From contig NW_026570271.1 of the NCBI RefSeq assembly GCF_019649055.1, forward strand, positions 496,001 to 560,000: 64,000 nt of DNA, given 5' to 3'. Shown here in pieces: positions 12,361 through 23,604 of the stretch. The stretch is from Paramacrobiotus metropolitanus. Its lineage: Eukaryota; Tardigrada; Eutardigrada; Parachela; Macrobiotidae. Under the pieces are notes generated by a model. The model made no database searches, was not told the origin of the DNA, and saw only the letters and a program-made list of their open reading frames with translations. The position numbers and the translations under genes were made by a program. The number at the start of each line of letters is the position of its first letter. Within the stretch, counting starts at the first letter, position 1.

Positions 12361-13438
12361 AATTTCAGGCGTACTGTATTACGTTGGCGCGTTAATACAC
12401 AACAGTTCAAAGAGGACAACTTAGGTACATAGACCTCCAAATAACGCCGCTTCGTCATCATAGCTGTTTTTTTAACTTTGCTAAATACCTACATAATTTT
12501 TTTATAAGATAACCAAGCAAATAAGATTAGCTACTGTTATTATACGTTTAAACGGAAACAGCAAAAACCAGCATTCAGCATTTCCGCATTTTATGATAAC
12601 TGCATGAAACGAATAACAGTTATTGTTTTACTTTACCTTTCATTCGGTCGATCGCGATATCTTTGAGTATGCCGAGTTCTGTACAACAGCACCCAATAGT
12701 ATGACATCGATGCTGTTCATTCAATCATATAACATGGTACAGCATAACATACGGTAAGCGAGTACAGCGAAATCAATCAGGTCATCACGGATGGGGTTAT
12801 ACTGCAATAAATCAGCGGAAAGAGATGGTTGGTGCAGCTTAAAGAAACAAACAGCATCGCAAAGGTTGCTGTGCAAAGCGCTAATTTTTGTTGCATCCAG
12901 TTTGGTCGGCTAAACACGGAGCCACGGGAAAAGGTCTAACGGGATGACGCTGGTACCTATTCGCCAAGAAAAATCGATAGTTTAAGATTAATAAACAGAT
13001 TAGTGTACGGTTGCAGACACTCACGTCATCGGAAGCTGAAAGGAAGAGGAACCTGGAAGTATGAGCCACCTGGCAGAAAGGTCAAACGCTAGAAGCATTC
13101 GTTGTCGGAAAGTTGACACATTTTGTATTTTCAGTGACGTCGCAAGTTTTTGCCTACATTTCAAGCAAAGTGCAACACTGTTCAGAATTTTTAGGGGCTG
13201 CACAATTCGGCATTTAACCATGGAGAAGCGAGTTGTACTGCTTTTTTCAGTAACGTTTTAGTCTAGCTCTTAAATGCTACGACTGTTTTGAGTATGTGAT
13301 ATTTTCACGTGAAAAAAGATAAAGGTTTTTTAGGGTGCGTTTTCCGTGTATAAACTTCAAATATCAATTATAGTCAACGCTTGCCCAATATGGTAAGAAG
13401 ACACCTTCAGTATCTGTACATATATAGATACTCTGTAT
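12361..13438. other. Intergenic, nothing recognised
   Basis: Only short overlapping frames (for example 13021-13261 on both strands) with no domain. No RNA gene is apparent. Confidence 0.4.
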
Positions 13439-13487
13439 ATCATACATCATTGATTCAAGATTAATCATACATCATTGATTCAAGATT
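13439..13487. repeat. 24-bp tandem duplication
   Basis: The unit TCATACATCATTGATTCAAG plus ATTA occurs twice head to tail. It is a local slippage or microduplication and is not part of a gene. Confidence 0.85.
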
Positions 13488-13701
13488 ACGGGCTTTAAAT
13501 CCTAAAATTCGTGGGTGTACATGTGATCTCTGGAAAGGGATCGTCCGTCAGTCTCCATTGTCCCTAACACAAAAACACCGGTAAACAAATATTATTGTAA
13601 GACAAAATTGACTATTTACATTATAATTACCTAATTTACATATATATATTTGATTACTGATTTAGTTTTCGTATTCTTTATCTCCAACGCTATCTTATTA
13701 A

Positions 13702-14371
13702 GGGATTTGGCCGGTACATAGCACCAAATTCGTGTACATACACGGGAATATTCGCTTTCGCGCACTTCCAAACGCTTTTTTGGGTTGCTTTTTGACATTG
13801 TGTAGCCAAATGATTTGTATACATAGGCGTGAAATCCGTTTTTGCGCGCAACATCCGGTTCGGGAGTTATGGCTGTTAGAAAATTCCAAAAAGTTTAAAT
13901 GCATTCAGGTGTACCAAAAGTCTCATTATGGACCGATCCCTTTCAAATTTTGCAGGTAAATGCGCATGACCATGAAGATCGTTCTTACACCGATCCGATG
14001 TTCTAGCATGCTTTTCAAATTTTAAAGTGAATTTCAAAAATTTTAAAATTCGAAAAAAATCGTGGAAGTCTGGATCCGTGTAAGAACGATCTTCATGGGT
14101 ATGTGCATTTACGTGCAAAATTTGAAAGGGATCGGGCCATAATGAGACTTTTGGTACACCTGAATGCATTTAAACTTGTTGGAATTTTCTAACAGCCATA
14201 ACTCCCGAACCGGATGTTGCGCGCAAAAACGGATTTCACGCCTATGTATACAAATCATTTGGTTACATGCACAATGTCAAAAAGCAACCCAAAAAAGTGT
14301 TTGGGAGTGCGAGACAGCAAAAGTTCCCGTGTATGTACACGAATTTGGTGCTATGTACCGGGCCAAATCCC
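13702..14371. mobile_element. TTAA-flanked foldback element with about 330-bp arms
   Basis: The two halves are near-perfect inverted copies. The left arm starts GGGATTTGGCCGGTACATAG and the right arm ends CCGGGCCAAATCCC. Both ends are bordered by TTAA (13698-13701 and 14372-14375), which looks like a target duplication. Landmarks such as AACATCCGGTTCGGGAGTTA occur in both arms in opposite orientation. There is no transposase, so it would move in trans. TTAA duplications are known for piggyBac-type elements, but the termini here start GGG rather than CCC, so the assignment is tentative. Related decayed copies lie near 11.9, 26.4, 35.1-36.0, 37.6 and 43.9 kb. Confidence 0.9.
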
Positions 14372-14805
14372 TTAATTGATCTACTCTACAGTAAAACAAT
14401 TAATTGGCGTGTTTTGTGTATATTAAAATGTTGCAGCTTTTAAAACCGGTAAACGTTACACGATGTCAAAGTATTACTAGTACTGTAAATGAAAGTATTC
14501 CCATTTCGGTTATTATACTATCTCAAAATGCTTTAAAACTAAATGTTTCGCATTGCCTGTACAGAGTAGAGTGCATACGAAGAAAACAATAGATTCGATG
14601 TACGAATCAGTTAAGCGAATTATCGATTATTCCTTTTTCGGTATGGGTATCCATACGGTTTCGGTTTTGGTAATCCCCCGAGTTTATTCCGCAGTGTGCT
14701 TGGTTCCACTTCCGGTGCGATCTGGATTTACGGTCACCGGCTATTCGGCTGTATGACTGTTGAGGCTAGAATCTGCAACAGATTGTTGTGCTTTCGTGGG
14801 ACGCA

Positions 14806-15290
14806 CCGCTGTGAATCATACCCGGAATAAATGCGGCGAACCGCGGAATCGCTCTATCCCGCGGACCACGCTTTTCCGATTCATGTCAAGCCGCGCTTGG
14901 CCATCTCGGCGGGTCATACTTCTAGCTCCCACAAATAAACAACCGGCGCCATGACCTTGCCGGTGACCTCTCCTCGGTGCGGAGAGCACGATCGCGTTCT
15001 GCAAAAGATTTCCACCTCTCGATTAACGGCTTCGTCAGAGTGTACCAGGACACATTGACCTTGTTCGGGATGGCTGATCCCGTGCGGCATGCGGAGAGCG
15101 TCATAGTAACCGTCCTCTTCTCTGGGCCACCGGATCACCACGTCTGCTGAAACTATGTCCGACTTCCCTCAGGACGACGTCGATGCTTTTTGTCAGCCTG
15201 CGCTTTCTGAATAGCGGCTAACCACACGGCGTACAAATAACCCTGCTTGAATAAGTGGAGAATCTGTTTCCGCCCCAGCTCTCAGTTTGA
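14806..15290 (-). pseudogene. Family 2 HTH gene relic downstream of copy B
   Basis: On the minus strand the segment near 15235-15275 reads as an RKQILHLFKQG-like HTH start. The segment 14820-14910 keeps the sixth-module landmarks (an AKRLG-like DNA match, RKSVVR, RFRGSP). The two are joined by frame-broken sequence. There is no intact frame and no zinc-finger exon. Similar relics follow family 1 copies C (33.5-34.0 kb) and D (49.5-50.4 kb) at the same relative position. Confidence 0.65.
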
Positions 15291-15299
15291 ACCTTTGAC

Positions 15300-15778
15300 T
15301 ATTGTGCTATTCGGTTTCTAATTTGAAAATAACAGCTAATGTCAACTGCGATGGTTTCTTCCTTTTTATTTTGACATCTGCACGTGGCGCACTTCGACAT
15401 ATAAAGGCATCTGCAAATCTTTTCGACTAAAATGGTCTATCAGTATCTAGACCATGGCAGTAGCAGCTCATGATGTACTCTGTATGTACTAAATGGTGAA
15501 ACGGAAAGGGGTGAATCCTTATCCGTATTGTAAATGTGATCATTAGTTAGTGAGAGGAAGCGATTTTGTTTAATTACAGGTATGAGACAAGATGTACATA
15601 CTATAAAGTGAAGGAAGCCAACGGTGGCAGCTGTCCTTTACTGTTAAAGATCAATGTCACTCCAAATAACAAAACGAAGTAAAAAATATTGCCCCAATTT
15701 GATTTCCACAGCGTAAAATGTGCCAGCAATACAAATATTGCTCTCAATTAAAAAACAGAAATGGAAACGACAACAATA
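15300..15778. repeat. Spacer shared with the regions downstream of copies C and D
   Basis: Short blocks recur in order: TTTGACTATTGTGCTA, then AACAGCTAATGTCAACTGCG, then GGTGGCAGCTGTCC, matching 34080-34345 (CAGCTTTGACAGC, ACCAGCTAACGTTAACTACG, GATGGCAGCTGTCC) and, more weakly, 50525-50980. It is noncoding and supports segmental duplication. Confidence 0.6.
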
Positions 15779-18203
15779 CTAGCAAGTGTCAGTCTCTAAT
15801 TTAATAGCATGCATGCTACAGTTTGGAGGCGTGGTTTGCGATTGGTACTTGACAATGTGTCTGCCCATGGTCGCCGGTTTTCGGGTTCTGAATTTACATC
15901 CAGTACAGTATAAGAAAATTCCGGTCGTACAAATCTGTTCATGCTCTTTGTTTGCCAGATGTAAGAGAAATGCTTCCTCTTCGTGCCAAGATAAACGGCA
16001 AACCCGGCACAGATATCTGGCAGTAAAATCGTCCAAATTCGCATTTTCTGCCGGAAGCAACGGCATTTCGGATGGAATTTCCACGTAATTATCCGCCGAC
16101 AAACTGGAATATTCGATAATTGTGCTCTGTGGGTTTATGTGACCGGAGGAATATTGTTCCATCGGAACGGGTGTTTTGAAGTTGACTTCCGAAATACTCG
16201 TTTCCTCGTGACATCCGAACGCTAAATTTAAAAGACTTTGCTGTATGAACGTTGAACTTGGGCACATGAATGAAACATACATTTTTACGTTCATATGTAC
16301 TCGTATGTGTTTAAAGAGGCCAATGGACGGCTTTGTTAGTACTTATACGGATCACACCCTGTACGTAATTTAACAATATATTTACTGATAATTAAATAAA
16401 CGCTGTTGTTGGTTTTTACGGGCATCCTTTTAATTTTTATAAATTGCTGTTTTATCATTGTTCTAATGCTAAAAATGTCACTCTTGGTTAGAAATCATTG
16501 GATAAAATTCTACTCGTGCTTTCAGCCGGCTAAAGTTTCAGTTTGCTTAATTAGGTCATCTCTCCATATTTGAAACTTCCGCAAGCCACGTGCGCTGACC
16601 ATGAGCATCGCGGGTTTTGCAAAGAGAGTACCGCCCACGCTAAGAACCTCCCCCAGTTTGTGCAACACGCTTTATAAACGATGTAATGCATCCATATTTT
16701 CTGCTCTTCCTGAAGACTTTTCGTCCAACTGGTTGATCGTTTTATACAATAGCTGCAGAATGGCAATAATTTCCGGCGTTTATTTTATCCGTGCTCAGTG
16801 CCCCCCAGAATAGTTAATCAAGTGCTCTCGATGAAGGTTTGTTGCATTTCTGTCGTAATTAAAAAGATAGTTGTGATTTTTCCAGCGGCGGCAGTCATTA
16901 TATCAACAAATACATTCGGATCAAAAACTCGAATATGGTTAAGCACGTGCTTGAGCAATTCTCCTAAAAATTTAACGCAGTAATGTATGTAATACGATGA
17001 GAAGAATGTTTTTAATCAAAATGAATGCCTATAGAAATCACGGTGTCTAAAAACACATCCGTTTGATCGGAAAAGGGTGCCTATAATACATGTAAGTAGG
17101 TTGCGGAAGAAGTGATGGCTGTAAAAACAGGGTGTAAGGGGTGGTTATAATGACACCCAAAAATTAAATGCCCCCAAAAAATAACGCAAAAGGGTGGCTA
17201 TATAAAACCAGGGTGAATAGGGTATAGGGGTGGCTATAATGATTTCCTTCATTTGTTAGTAGCTTATTGACTTTATAAGGGCATACTTACCCTTTCTATC
17301 CAAGGCGTCGTCTTTGGCGATGCTGGTCTCTTCCTGGCAGTACCCGGTATACACTTTGGTGTCGCTCGTACGTTTGTATTGCCACTGACTGGTTTCCATC
17401 AGACTACTGCAGCTAACACGCGATCCGCTGGCGGAGTCAAACGAGCACACACCTCGGGTGGCAGAATCAGGCTGGCCCCCGATCCATGGATTCGTTCTTT
17501 CTGTGCGACGGTACATTCGCGCGGGTGGCGTCTCGGGAGTAAATCCGGCATCCCGTATTATTTTATCCACCCATAAACTGGAAGTTTGAGCGTGCTTCCC
17601 TATCGCCCGAGGCGACCAGCCCTGAGCGAACAACTCCAGAACAACCGGCCGCAACGTATTGTACCGCTCCCGATCATAATCTCTAAAGACGACCGTTCTG
17701 CCAGCTGCGTCCAGGACATTTTTAATGTGGTGGGCGGACAGCTTCGTCTTCCGCATAATGTGGGAACAAGAGCGACCATTGTCGAATAAATGCACAATTT
17801 CCTGTTTCTCCTTCCACGTCATGTCGTACATGTCCCGAGGATTAACTTTTCCAGGTTTCTGTTTTGGCACGCTTTGGGGTCTGGGAATACTGGACGTGGA
17901 ACACGTGCGACCAAAGGAATGCGGAGTGGCTGCTGTATGGTCTTCGGTGTTCCAGCGACTGAGCCATCCTTGTTGAGTATGCACTTCAGTATTAGCAAGA
18001 GGGAATTGCGGTGTTTCCCTGTGAACTGTTTTTGTTTGCGGAATGGAGGCAAACGAATAATTCATCTGCAGCGGGATTTCGTTCTCAGCTGAAGTCCCCG
18101 AAATGTGACCATTGCTGGGTAGATGAGGCTGTTGTACCGGGAAATGTTGGCCGCTCGCGACATCAACCCAATACCTAGTGGCACCGATGTTATACGAATA
18201 CAT
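15779..18203 (-). CDS. Family 1 HTH plus zinc-finger gene (copy B), apparently intact
   Basis: Exon 2 runs from ATG 18203 to 17291 (strong donor GTAAGTAT). The last exon runs from 16221 (acceptor AAATTTAG) to 15779. The codon G|CG gives the phase-1 junction common to the family, for about 452 residues. The N-terminus (1-130) is Gln/Pro/Ser-rich. HTH module 1 (KQEIVHLF, SHIMRK, AAGRT) and module 2 (RPVVLELF, GW, WVDKIIRDAG) lie at about 135-225. The last exon encodes C-x2-C-x12-H-x5-H (CRVCRLSW start) and CTGCKF with MGRHIVKYQS. The 1.07-kb intron contains G-rich CTATAAT repeats. Its predicted first exon lies near 25.0 kb, on the far side of the retrotransposon. Function beyond probable DNA binding is unknown. 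Confidence 0.78.
17041..17240. repeat. Degenerate GGGTGxCTATAAT repeat cluster in copy B intron
   Basis: The core AGGGTGCCTATAAT or GGGTGGCTATA recurs at about 17077, 17132, 17193 and 17224 with spacers of variable length. A related cluster with GGGGTGCCTATAAT lies at 24.23-24.35 kb. It is noncoding and could be a dispersed simple repeat or the remains of a short element. Confidence 0.6.
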
Positions 18204-18323
18204 GCTGGCTGCCTAAACTATAACTCCCACGGTTCCGCTGCGATTCCCTTTCCCGTCATCCAGCGTTGATTGATGAAAATAGCGCACTCCGGCGTGGCGG
18301 ATCCGGCACTCCGTGATTCTAAC
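18204..18323 (-). other. 5' untranslated part of copy B exon 2
   Basis: Acceptor TTCTTCTAG (AG at 18325-18324) followed by GTTAGAATC, homologous to the exon 2 starts of copies A, C and D. The matching donor is predicted at 25033 (exon 1 end 25034). Confidence 0.6.
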
Positions 18324-19130
18324 CTAGAAGAAGCAAAAACATTGTGTAATCAGTAAGTAGGCGTCAGCAAGTAATTTTGCATTGCCATGGCATAATATGC
18401 TATCATAGTTATTTGGTAAATTTTTACCACTGTATTTACGGACACATGTACGCGCTACTTGCGGTAACGCAGTTTACGGATACGGTGAAGTACCTTCATG
18501 TATCGCCATGGTACCTGCCAGTGCTACGCACACATAGTACGAGTACATAATTTCAGGACGGTGGCATCTACGATTACTATTGTTACCATAATTAGCATCA
18601 CGATCGTTAATTTACAATACAAGCCTCACTCTTCGCCGTTACACACCAGGTAACCGCCGTTACACACCTGTGTACCAAGCCAAATCAGTAACAGCTGACT
18701 GATTAAAAGTGAGTGCTTCTGTAAAAGCAAAAACAGTACCAAAAACATTTTTTTGATAATGTCACAATGTTTTCTTCGACATTGAAATGAACAAGAACAA
18801 TAAAAACGGCAGTGTGGTCGCAGCAGCCAGTCATGAGTATGTACATAATGTACGTCGACTAGCCGTAATCAGTTTCGTGTACAAATAAGCCGGGGCAACC
18901 CATCATAACTTACACATACTGACCGGTAATCACAAAATTAATGTTTTTGATTGTAAATTTAACAATGAATTGATTCATGATCAGTTATACCCATAAACTA
19001 AATTGGACCCAACAGCCACCAGAGGCAGGGCGATTCAAGTAGATCAAACTGATATGATATTGCGCTCAGTGCATATAATTTTGTGCTGATTGCGAGTTGC
19101 ACCGGCAAAAGCCTTGGTTGCATAATACGA
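18324..19130. other. Copy B first-intron DNA beside the retrotransposon
   Basis: No coding frame. It is intronic if the exon 1 prediction at 25.0 kb is right. Confidence 0.4.
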
Positions 19131-19271
19131 GTTAATGCTCTACGTCTCCTATGCAAATCGTGGCAGCGCGTGGGGGGATAGTGGAGAAGCTGCTGACCGG
19201 AAGCGCGAGCAAGGTGCGTGAACGCGAGTGCGTTGGCCACCTCTGATCGCTCCAGCCGCACAGGCAACCCC
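19131..19271 (-). repeat. Split direct repeat B2 (element 3' terminus)
   Basis: 141 bp, matching 19584-19724 with a visible difference near 19195 (GGAGAAG against GGTGAAG). It ends with AAC on the minus strand at the element boundary. Confidence 0.9.
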
Positions 19272-19336
19272 TTTATTTTGGTTGTATACAAGCAAAATAA
19301 ACGGACAGAAAAACAACAGGTGCGTGGCGGGCGGGA

Positions 19337-19586
19337 GAACAAAATCAGCGACGTTCTGAACAAGAGCTGAGCTAACGTAAAATGAACACTCGTGAGGCGA
19401 GCATGCGAAAAATGCCACAAGATAGCTCGAAAAGAGCGTGTGCAAAACGCAACAACAAAGCACGCGGCCGCCGCTGAGCCGTGAAAGCGTCCAAACGGCA
19501 TCCGGTCTGAATGGTGGGCCGGCGGCGAAGGATAGCGGGCATCGCCGACGTAGCATTAACCTCAATTAACGCGTTAATCGGCAGTT
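19337..19586 (-). repeat. Split direct repeat A2
   Basis: 250 bp, matching A1 at 23687-23936. It overlaps B1 by three bases (the shared AAC core). Open frames within it are by-products of GC content. Confidence 0.92.
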
Positions 19587-19724
19587 AATGCTCTACGTCT
19601 CCTATGCAAATCGTGGCAGCGCGTGGGGGGATAGTGGTGAAGCTGCTGACCGGAAGCGCGAGCAAGGTGCGTGAACGCGAGTGCGTTGGCCACCTCTGAT
19701 CGCTCCAGCCGCACAGGCAACCCC
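19584..19724 (-). repeat. Split direct repeat B1
   Basis: 141 bp, lying between the recombinase 3' end and A2 and matching B2 at 19131-19271. Confidence 0.9.
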
Positions 19725-19727
19725 AAA

Positions 19728-20671
19728 CTACCCCAAACCACTGCTCTGTCCGTAAGCGTCGAGGGCGTGTGTCGGAACAGCTGTGCGGACGTATCTTGCA
19801 TAGCAGGAGGACTTCCATCTCCCAATCCTCTGAATCGTGGCTTCCGAAGCTCCGTGTGAGGCTGCTGTTGAAGCCGCACCGATGCGGAAACTGTGCGTTC
19901 CATACCGATGCTTTTCGGGAATCCCGCGCAGATGAGTTAGAAGCCATCGGTCGACATGCGTTCTGGTGACAAATTGACCGTTCTCTTGAACAAACAGCGG
20001 CAGTGCGTGTGGATTGGAAGATTTCCTTGCCGCGATGTAGTTTCGTAGCGCGGTGACAGGGCAGACTGATCGGCCGGTTGCGTGCAGCGCGATCCTGTAC
20101 CCGTGTCCAAACTGGTCCGTCTTGGATTGTCGGATCGTTAGGGTCATCGAGGATCGTTCTCCAGTATGTCGCTGATGAGCAGCGTGCTTCGCTCGTCATA
20201 CTTGCTGGGCGATGGTGACACAAACTCGCTTACTCGAAGCGCAGCAAAGAACGCCGTCGTAAAAATGCACCAGATAAGCCGCTGCTCATAGTGGGATACG
20301 GCGGTCAATCTGATACTATCTTTCAGGTGCCGCATGATGTCCAGAGTAATGGGAAGGCGGCGGTCCGACACTGTGGGGCAAATGCGCTTGCAGCCGTCGA
20401 TGGCTCTGTTCACCGCCGACGACACAGTGGGATTCGGCAAATTCGCTTCAACATGCGCATTGGCGATTCCGGCCATGTAGACTCTGATTGTAGCAGGCGA
20501 TATCTTTTGGAGATAAAGTTGAGCCACAAACCGTAGCACGGTTACTTCTGTCGCTGGTAGAGACAGGGCGCCGTCGTTGATACAGAATTGCAGGAACCGT
20601 GACCAGCCGGCACTGTAGGTCGTTCTTGTTGCAATTGCAAGATGGTGGTACTGGAGGTGTGCTACTGTCAC
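19728..20671 (-). pseudogene. Tyrosine recombinase of the retrotransposon, frameshifted
   Basis: Two frames share one domain. The first (20671-20144) holds the N-terminal SAM-like region and the first catalytic Arg in AALRVSEF. The second (20147-19728) holds the H-x-x-R box (THSFRIGAA), the GRW motif, the terminal Tyr (CYARYVRT) and SKTDQ upstream. They meet at 20147-20144, where the upstream frame stops (CGATGA), so one or two bases are missing or extra. This enzyme would recombine the circular cDNA into the genome. It follows the RT stop within a few bases but in another frame. Programmed frameshifting is possible; a disabling mutation is simpler. Confidence 0.85.
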
Positions 20672-20673
20672 GT

Positions 20674-22458
20674 CTAGTCTGTCGGGAGATCGAAAGCGGT
20701 CCGCAATTCGGTCCAGATGTCCGGGGTGACTTCCGGGAGCTCTTTTGCGAGCGGTGCCAACTTCCGGAAGCGCGCTACCTGAAAGCGTGACAATGCGTCA
20801 GCGATTCCATTATCGCATCCGTTAATATGCACTATTTTCACAGTGAAATTGTGCAGGGCTGATAGCGCTAACATGCGCCGCATTAAGTCTAGCACTCCGC
20901 TATGCTGTGAACCCAGCTTCTCCCACGCTTGGGAGGCCCCTAGGTTGTCACAATGGAGCAGTACTCGCATGCGGTGTAGCTTCGGAGCCCAGATGTGCAG
21001 TGCAAAAAGGATGGCGGTCATTTCCAGGTATTCGATACAGGGTTTCCTTTCGATGACCCACGCAGGCCAACGAGACTGAAACCACTCACCGTCACGGTAA
21101 CCTCCGATGCCGCAGACGGCTGATGCGTCCGTAAATAGGTCAGTTACGTTCGGTCCGGACCACGTTGGATGGAGGAACTTGCTCGTGCCGTTCCATAGAG
21201 GCAAAAACTTTATCCACCACTGAAGGTCAAGGTGGAATCCGGCGCTTAGCTGTATCTGAGTAAGCGGCCGTTTATCGCAACCACTAATGAGCCGAATCAT
21301 TCTTCGCAGGAACAGTCTTCCCGCCGGCACGCATCGGCATGCAAACTGCAACGTTCCAATTAGGCTTTGGAGATCGTGTAACGTGCATACAGTCTTCGGC
21401 TCCCAAGTGGTTATGAGTGACGTCATGTCGTTCAACTTGTCAGCTGGTAAGGAAAGGGTCTGAGTAGCAGAGTCGATACGGATCCCGAGAAAAGTAATAA
21501 CGGTCGCCGGTCCTTCTAGCTTGTTCATGGCTAGCGGTACACCGAGGTCAGCGCATAGATCCCTGAATTTACGAATTAAATCCGCACATTCTCTCGCGTT
21601 GTGAGCAATTATGAAAAAGTCATCCACGTAAACAAGGATGGCAGCATGGCCGGTTTCGCGCTTGAAAATCCACAGTATCGCGTCAGAAAATTTGCAGAAA
21701 ATGCCAGGAGAAGATCTGCATCCAAAAGGCAGCACTACGTCGTAGTAGTATTTACCGGACAGCTTGTAACCGAGCAAATGGTGCTGACTTTCCATGACCG
21801 GCACTAAACGGAACGCAGACTGGACATCCAGTTTAGCCATCACAGCTCCAACTGGGAAGTCCAACAGCATCCGTACAGCATCGTCAACGCTGCAGAATCT
21901 TAACGGGGGATCGTCTTTGGGAATGTGCAAGTTCACGGAATCGGCCGCCGGACGGGAAAGGTCCATTATCATGCGATGCCCGCCGCTCTTCTTTGCGCGC
22001 ATGTTCAGGGCGTTGATTGTAAAATGCTTGAACGGAGGCGTAGCAAATGGGCCTTTCGTGTGTCCGAGTTCCACCTCCTGATCGATGGTGCTCTGTGCAA
22101 TGCTCTTGTGGAGAGTTATAGATAAACTATTTGGGGTAAAACGAGAACGCAATAAACCGCTGTATTTCAAGTCGGCGCCGTTGGTAATACATGAAACTAG
22201 ATATGTAACGAATTGCTGATCGGGATGATCAGCCAGCCGCCGCGCAAATGCATCTGCCTTAAACGGGGTTCTCCTGTTTGAAGCGGCCGCCGTTGCTGGA
22301 AGTGCCTGCTTGCCGGTGGACGTAGTCGCCGTGGGAGGCGGAGCCACAGGAGCTGCAGACATGTTTGCGGTTTCCAGCGCATGGCGTTGAGCATATGCCG
22401 CGGTTGAACTTCCGGCAGATTTCTCCGTCTGCGGCGGAGCTGGTCCGAAAAAACTCAC
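20674..22458 (-). CDS. Reverse transcriptase-RNase H of the retrotransposon
   Basis: About 594 residues. RT motifs include KLDVQSAF (Asp about 211), LPFGCRSSP (about 243-251) and YVDD (277-280). RNase H follows with FTDAS (Asp 444), Glu in IEYLEM (about 476-479), CDN (Asp 504) and GIADALS (Asp 554). All catalytic acidic residues are present. The frame overlaps the end of gag by about 200 bases and has no obvious own ATG at its 5' end (the frame opens at a GTG), so it may be translated by frameshifting or reinitiation. It would copy the element RNA into cDNA in virus-like particles. No integrase or protease is seen, as expected for DIRS-order elements. Confidence 0.92.
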   Translation of the reverse strand: MSFFGPAPPQTEKSAGSSTAAYAQRHALETANMSAAPVAPPPTATTSTGKQALPATAAASNRRTPFKADAFARRLADHPDQQFVTYLVSCITNGADLKYSGLLRSRFTPNSLSITLHKSIAQSTIDQEVELGHTKGPFATPPFKHFTINALNMRAKKSGGHRMIMDLSRPAADSVNLHIPKDDPPLRFCSVDDAVRMLLDFPVGAVMAKLDVQSAFRLVPVMESQHHLLGYKLSGKYYYDVVLPFGCRSSPGIFCKFSDAILWIFKRETGHAAILVYVDDFFIIAHNARECADLIRKFRDLCADLGVPLAMNKLEGPATVITFLGIRIDSATQTLSLPADKLNDMTSLITTWEPKTVCTLHDLQSLIGTLQFACRCVPAGRLFLRRMIRLISGCDKRPLTQIQLSAGFHLDLQWWIKFLPLWNGTSKFLHPTWSGPNVTDLFTDASAVCGIGGYRDGEWFQSRWPAWVIERKPCIEYLEMTAILFALHIWAPKLHRMRVLLHCDNLGASQAWEKLGSQHSGVLDLMRRMLALSALHNFTVKIVHINGCDNGIADALSRFQVARFRKLAPLAKELPEVTPDIWTELRTAFDLPTD

Positions 22459-23473
22459 GATCGGGACAGTTTACCGCTATATGGCCAATCTCATGACACC
22501 GATTACATTTGGCGGACTTGTACTTATTGCTGCTCGTTGGGACTGTGCTGCCAACGGTGACAACAGGACTCACGATGGCATTCTGGAAGGATTCGTCATG
22601 TTTCTTGGTCCAAATTTCGGTGTCGTCGGGGTTATTCGTTGCGTAATTCCGAAATTGAGCGTCGTATTCTAAGACGTTCTCCAGCTTGTAACCGCGACTT
22701 GGATCGGCAAAGAGACTCATCATGCCTAGGTACTTCAGCATTGGCACCGTGAATTCCGGTGCGTCTAGTGTTCTGTATTGCATAAACACTCCAAAGGCGT
22801 GCGCCCAGGCGGCAAAGGTCGTGATTTGCTCTTTCTTTGCCGCGGCCGTGAAGGTGTATTCCCCGGTGCTTTCGTCAAGCACCATGCGCGTACCGGGAGC
22901 TGGCCGCTTGGATGGCGCTCGGTTTTGTGGCAGCAGGTCCGCCAGGTCGACGAACTGCTCGCGGTCCAATAGCTGCTCCCTGATTTTCTTTGGAACAGCG
23001 GTTAGGTCCCTGTACTTGGACGGAATATTGTTGACTGGGTCTCCGAGCCTCTCGGCCACCGGTCGGCGAGCTGGTAAAGGAACCTCTAGCACACTATCGG
23101 TGTCCTTACCTTGCGCCGTGGTGACCCGGTTAGAGGACGGGGATAGAGAGCGCTGAGGCCTGGACCCGTCGACATGCAACGCGTTGCGGCTGGAGCTGTC
23201 CTGCTGCGACTCCAGGTGGTTTATTCGTTGCTGCATGGCCGCAATTTGGGACGACAAAGTCATGATCTGCGATGCAGAATTGATGGAGGACTCCGGGGGA
23301 ACTACGACCGTAGACGCTATCCTTTTTGTGGCGGAAGTGCCGTCAGGATTGTCCGCTGGTCGTTTCCCACCGGTTTTGAGACCGGCTGCTGCGCGTGTCC
23401 GTGGCCCCCCGCGGATGCCGCGGGAGCTTGTGGCGCCGCGTGAGCGAATGCCTCTTCGACCTCTTCCAGACAT
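22259..23473 (-). CDS. Gag-like protein of the retrotransposon
   Basis: 404 residues from a true ATG at 23473. The N-terminus is rich in RG/RGG (residues 1-45), suited to nucleic-acid binding. A heptad-like segment at about 70-95 could form a coiled coil. The C-terminus has a canonical CX2CX4HX4C knuckle at about 323-336 and a second Cys/His cluster at about 353-382 (CRKFNRGICSTPC, HVCSSC) of the kind seen in DIRS/Ngaro Gag or RT polyproteins. It would package element RNA. It is the first gene after repeat A1, and its 3' end overlaps the RT frame. Confidence 0.85.
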   Translation of the reverse strand: MSGRGRRGIRSRGATSSRGIRGGPRTRAAAGLKTGGKRPADNPDGTSATKRIASTVVVPPESSINSASQIMTLSSQIAAMQQRINHLESQQDSSSRNALHVDGSRPQRSLSPSSNRVTTAQGKDTDSVLEVPLPARRPVAERLGDPVNNIPSKYRDLTAVPKKIREQLLDREQFVDLADLLPQNRAPSKRPAPGTRMVLDESTGEYTFTAAAKKEQITTFAAWAHAFGVFMQYRTLDAPEFTVPMLKYLGMMSLFADPSRGYKLENVLEYDAQFRNYATNNPDDTEIWTKKHDESFQNAIVSPVVTVGSTVPTSSNKYKSAKCNRCHEIGHIAVNCPDREFFRTSSAADGEICRKFNRGICSTPCAGNRKHVCSSCGSASHGDYVHRQAGTSSNGGRFKQENPV

Positions 23474-23604
23474 TGTCCGCAGATGTACTCGTATGAACGA
23501 TTACACAGTAAGTTGATAAGTACTGAAGGAGACTGTTTCAGTAGACTTGTAAAAGCTGTCGAATTTCTGTGAGAGCAAGGCCAAAAATTTAGAACCCGAA
23601 GCCA

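Noticed and set aside
19149-19565. Long minus-strand frames in the retrotransposon repeats (also 19585-20223 and 23501-23915)
   Set aside because: They lie in the split direct repeats or overlap the recombinase in another frame, and are explained by GC-rich repeat sequence.
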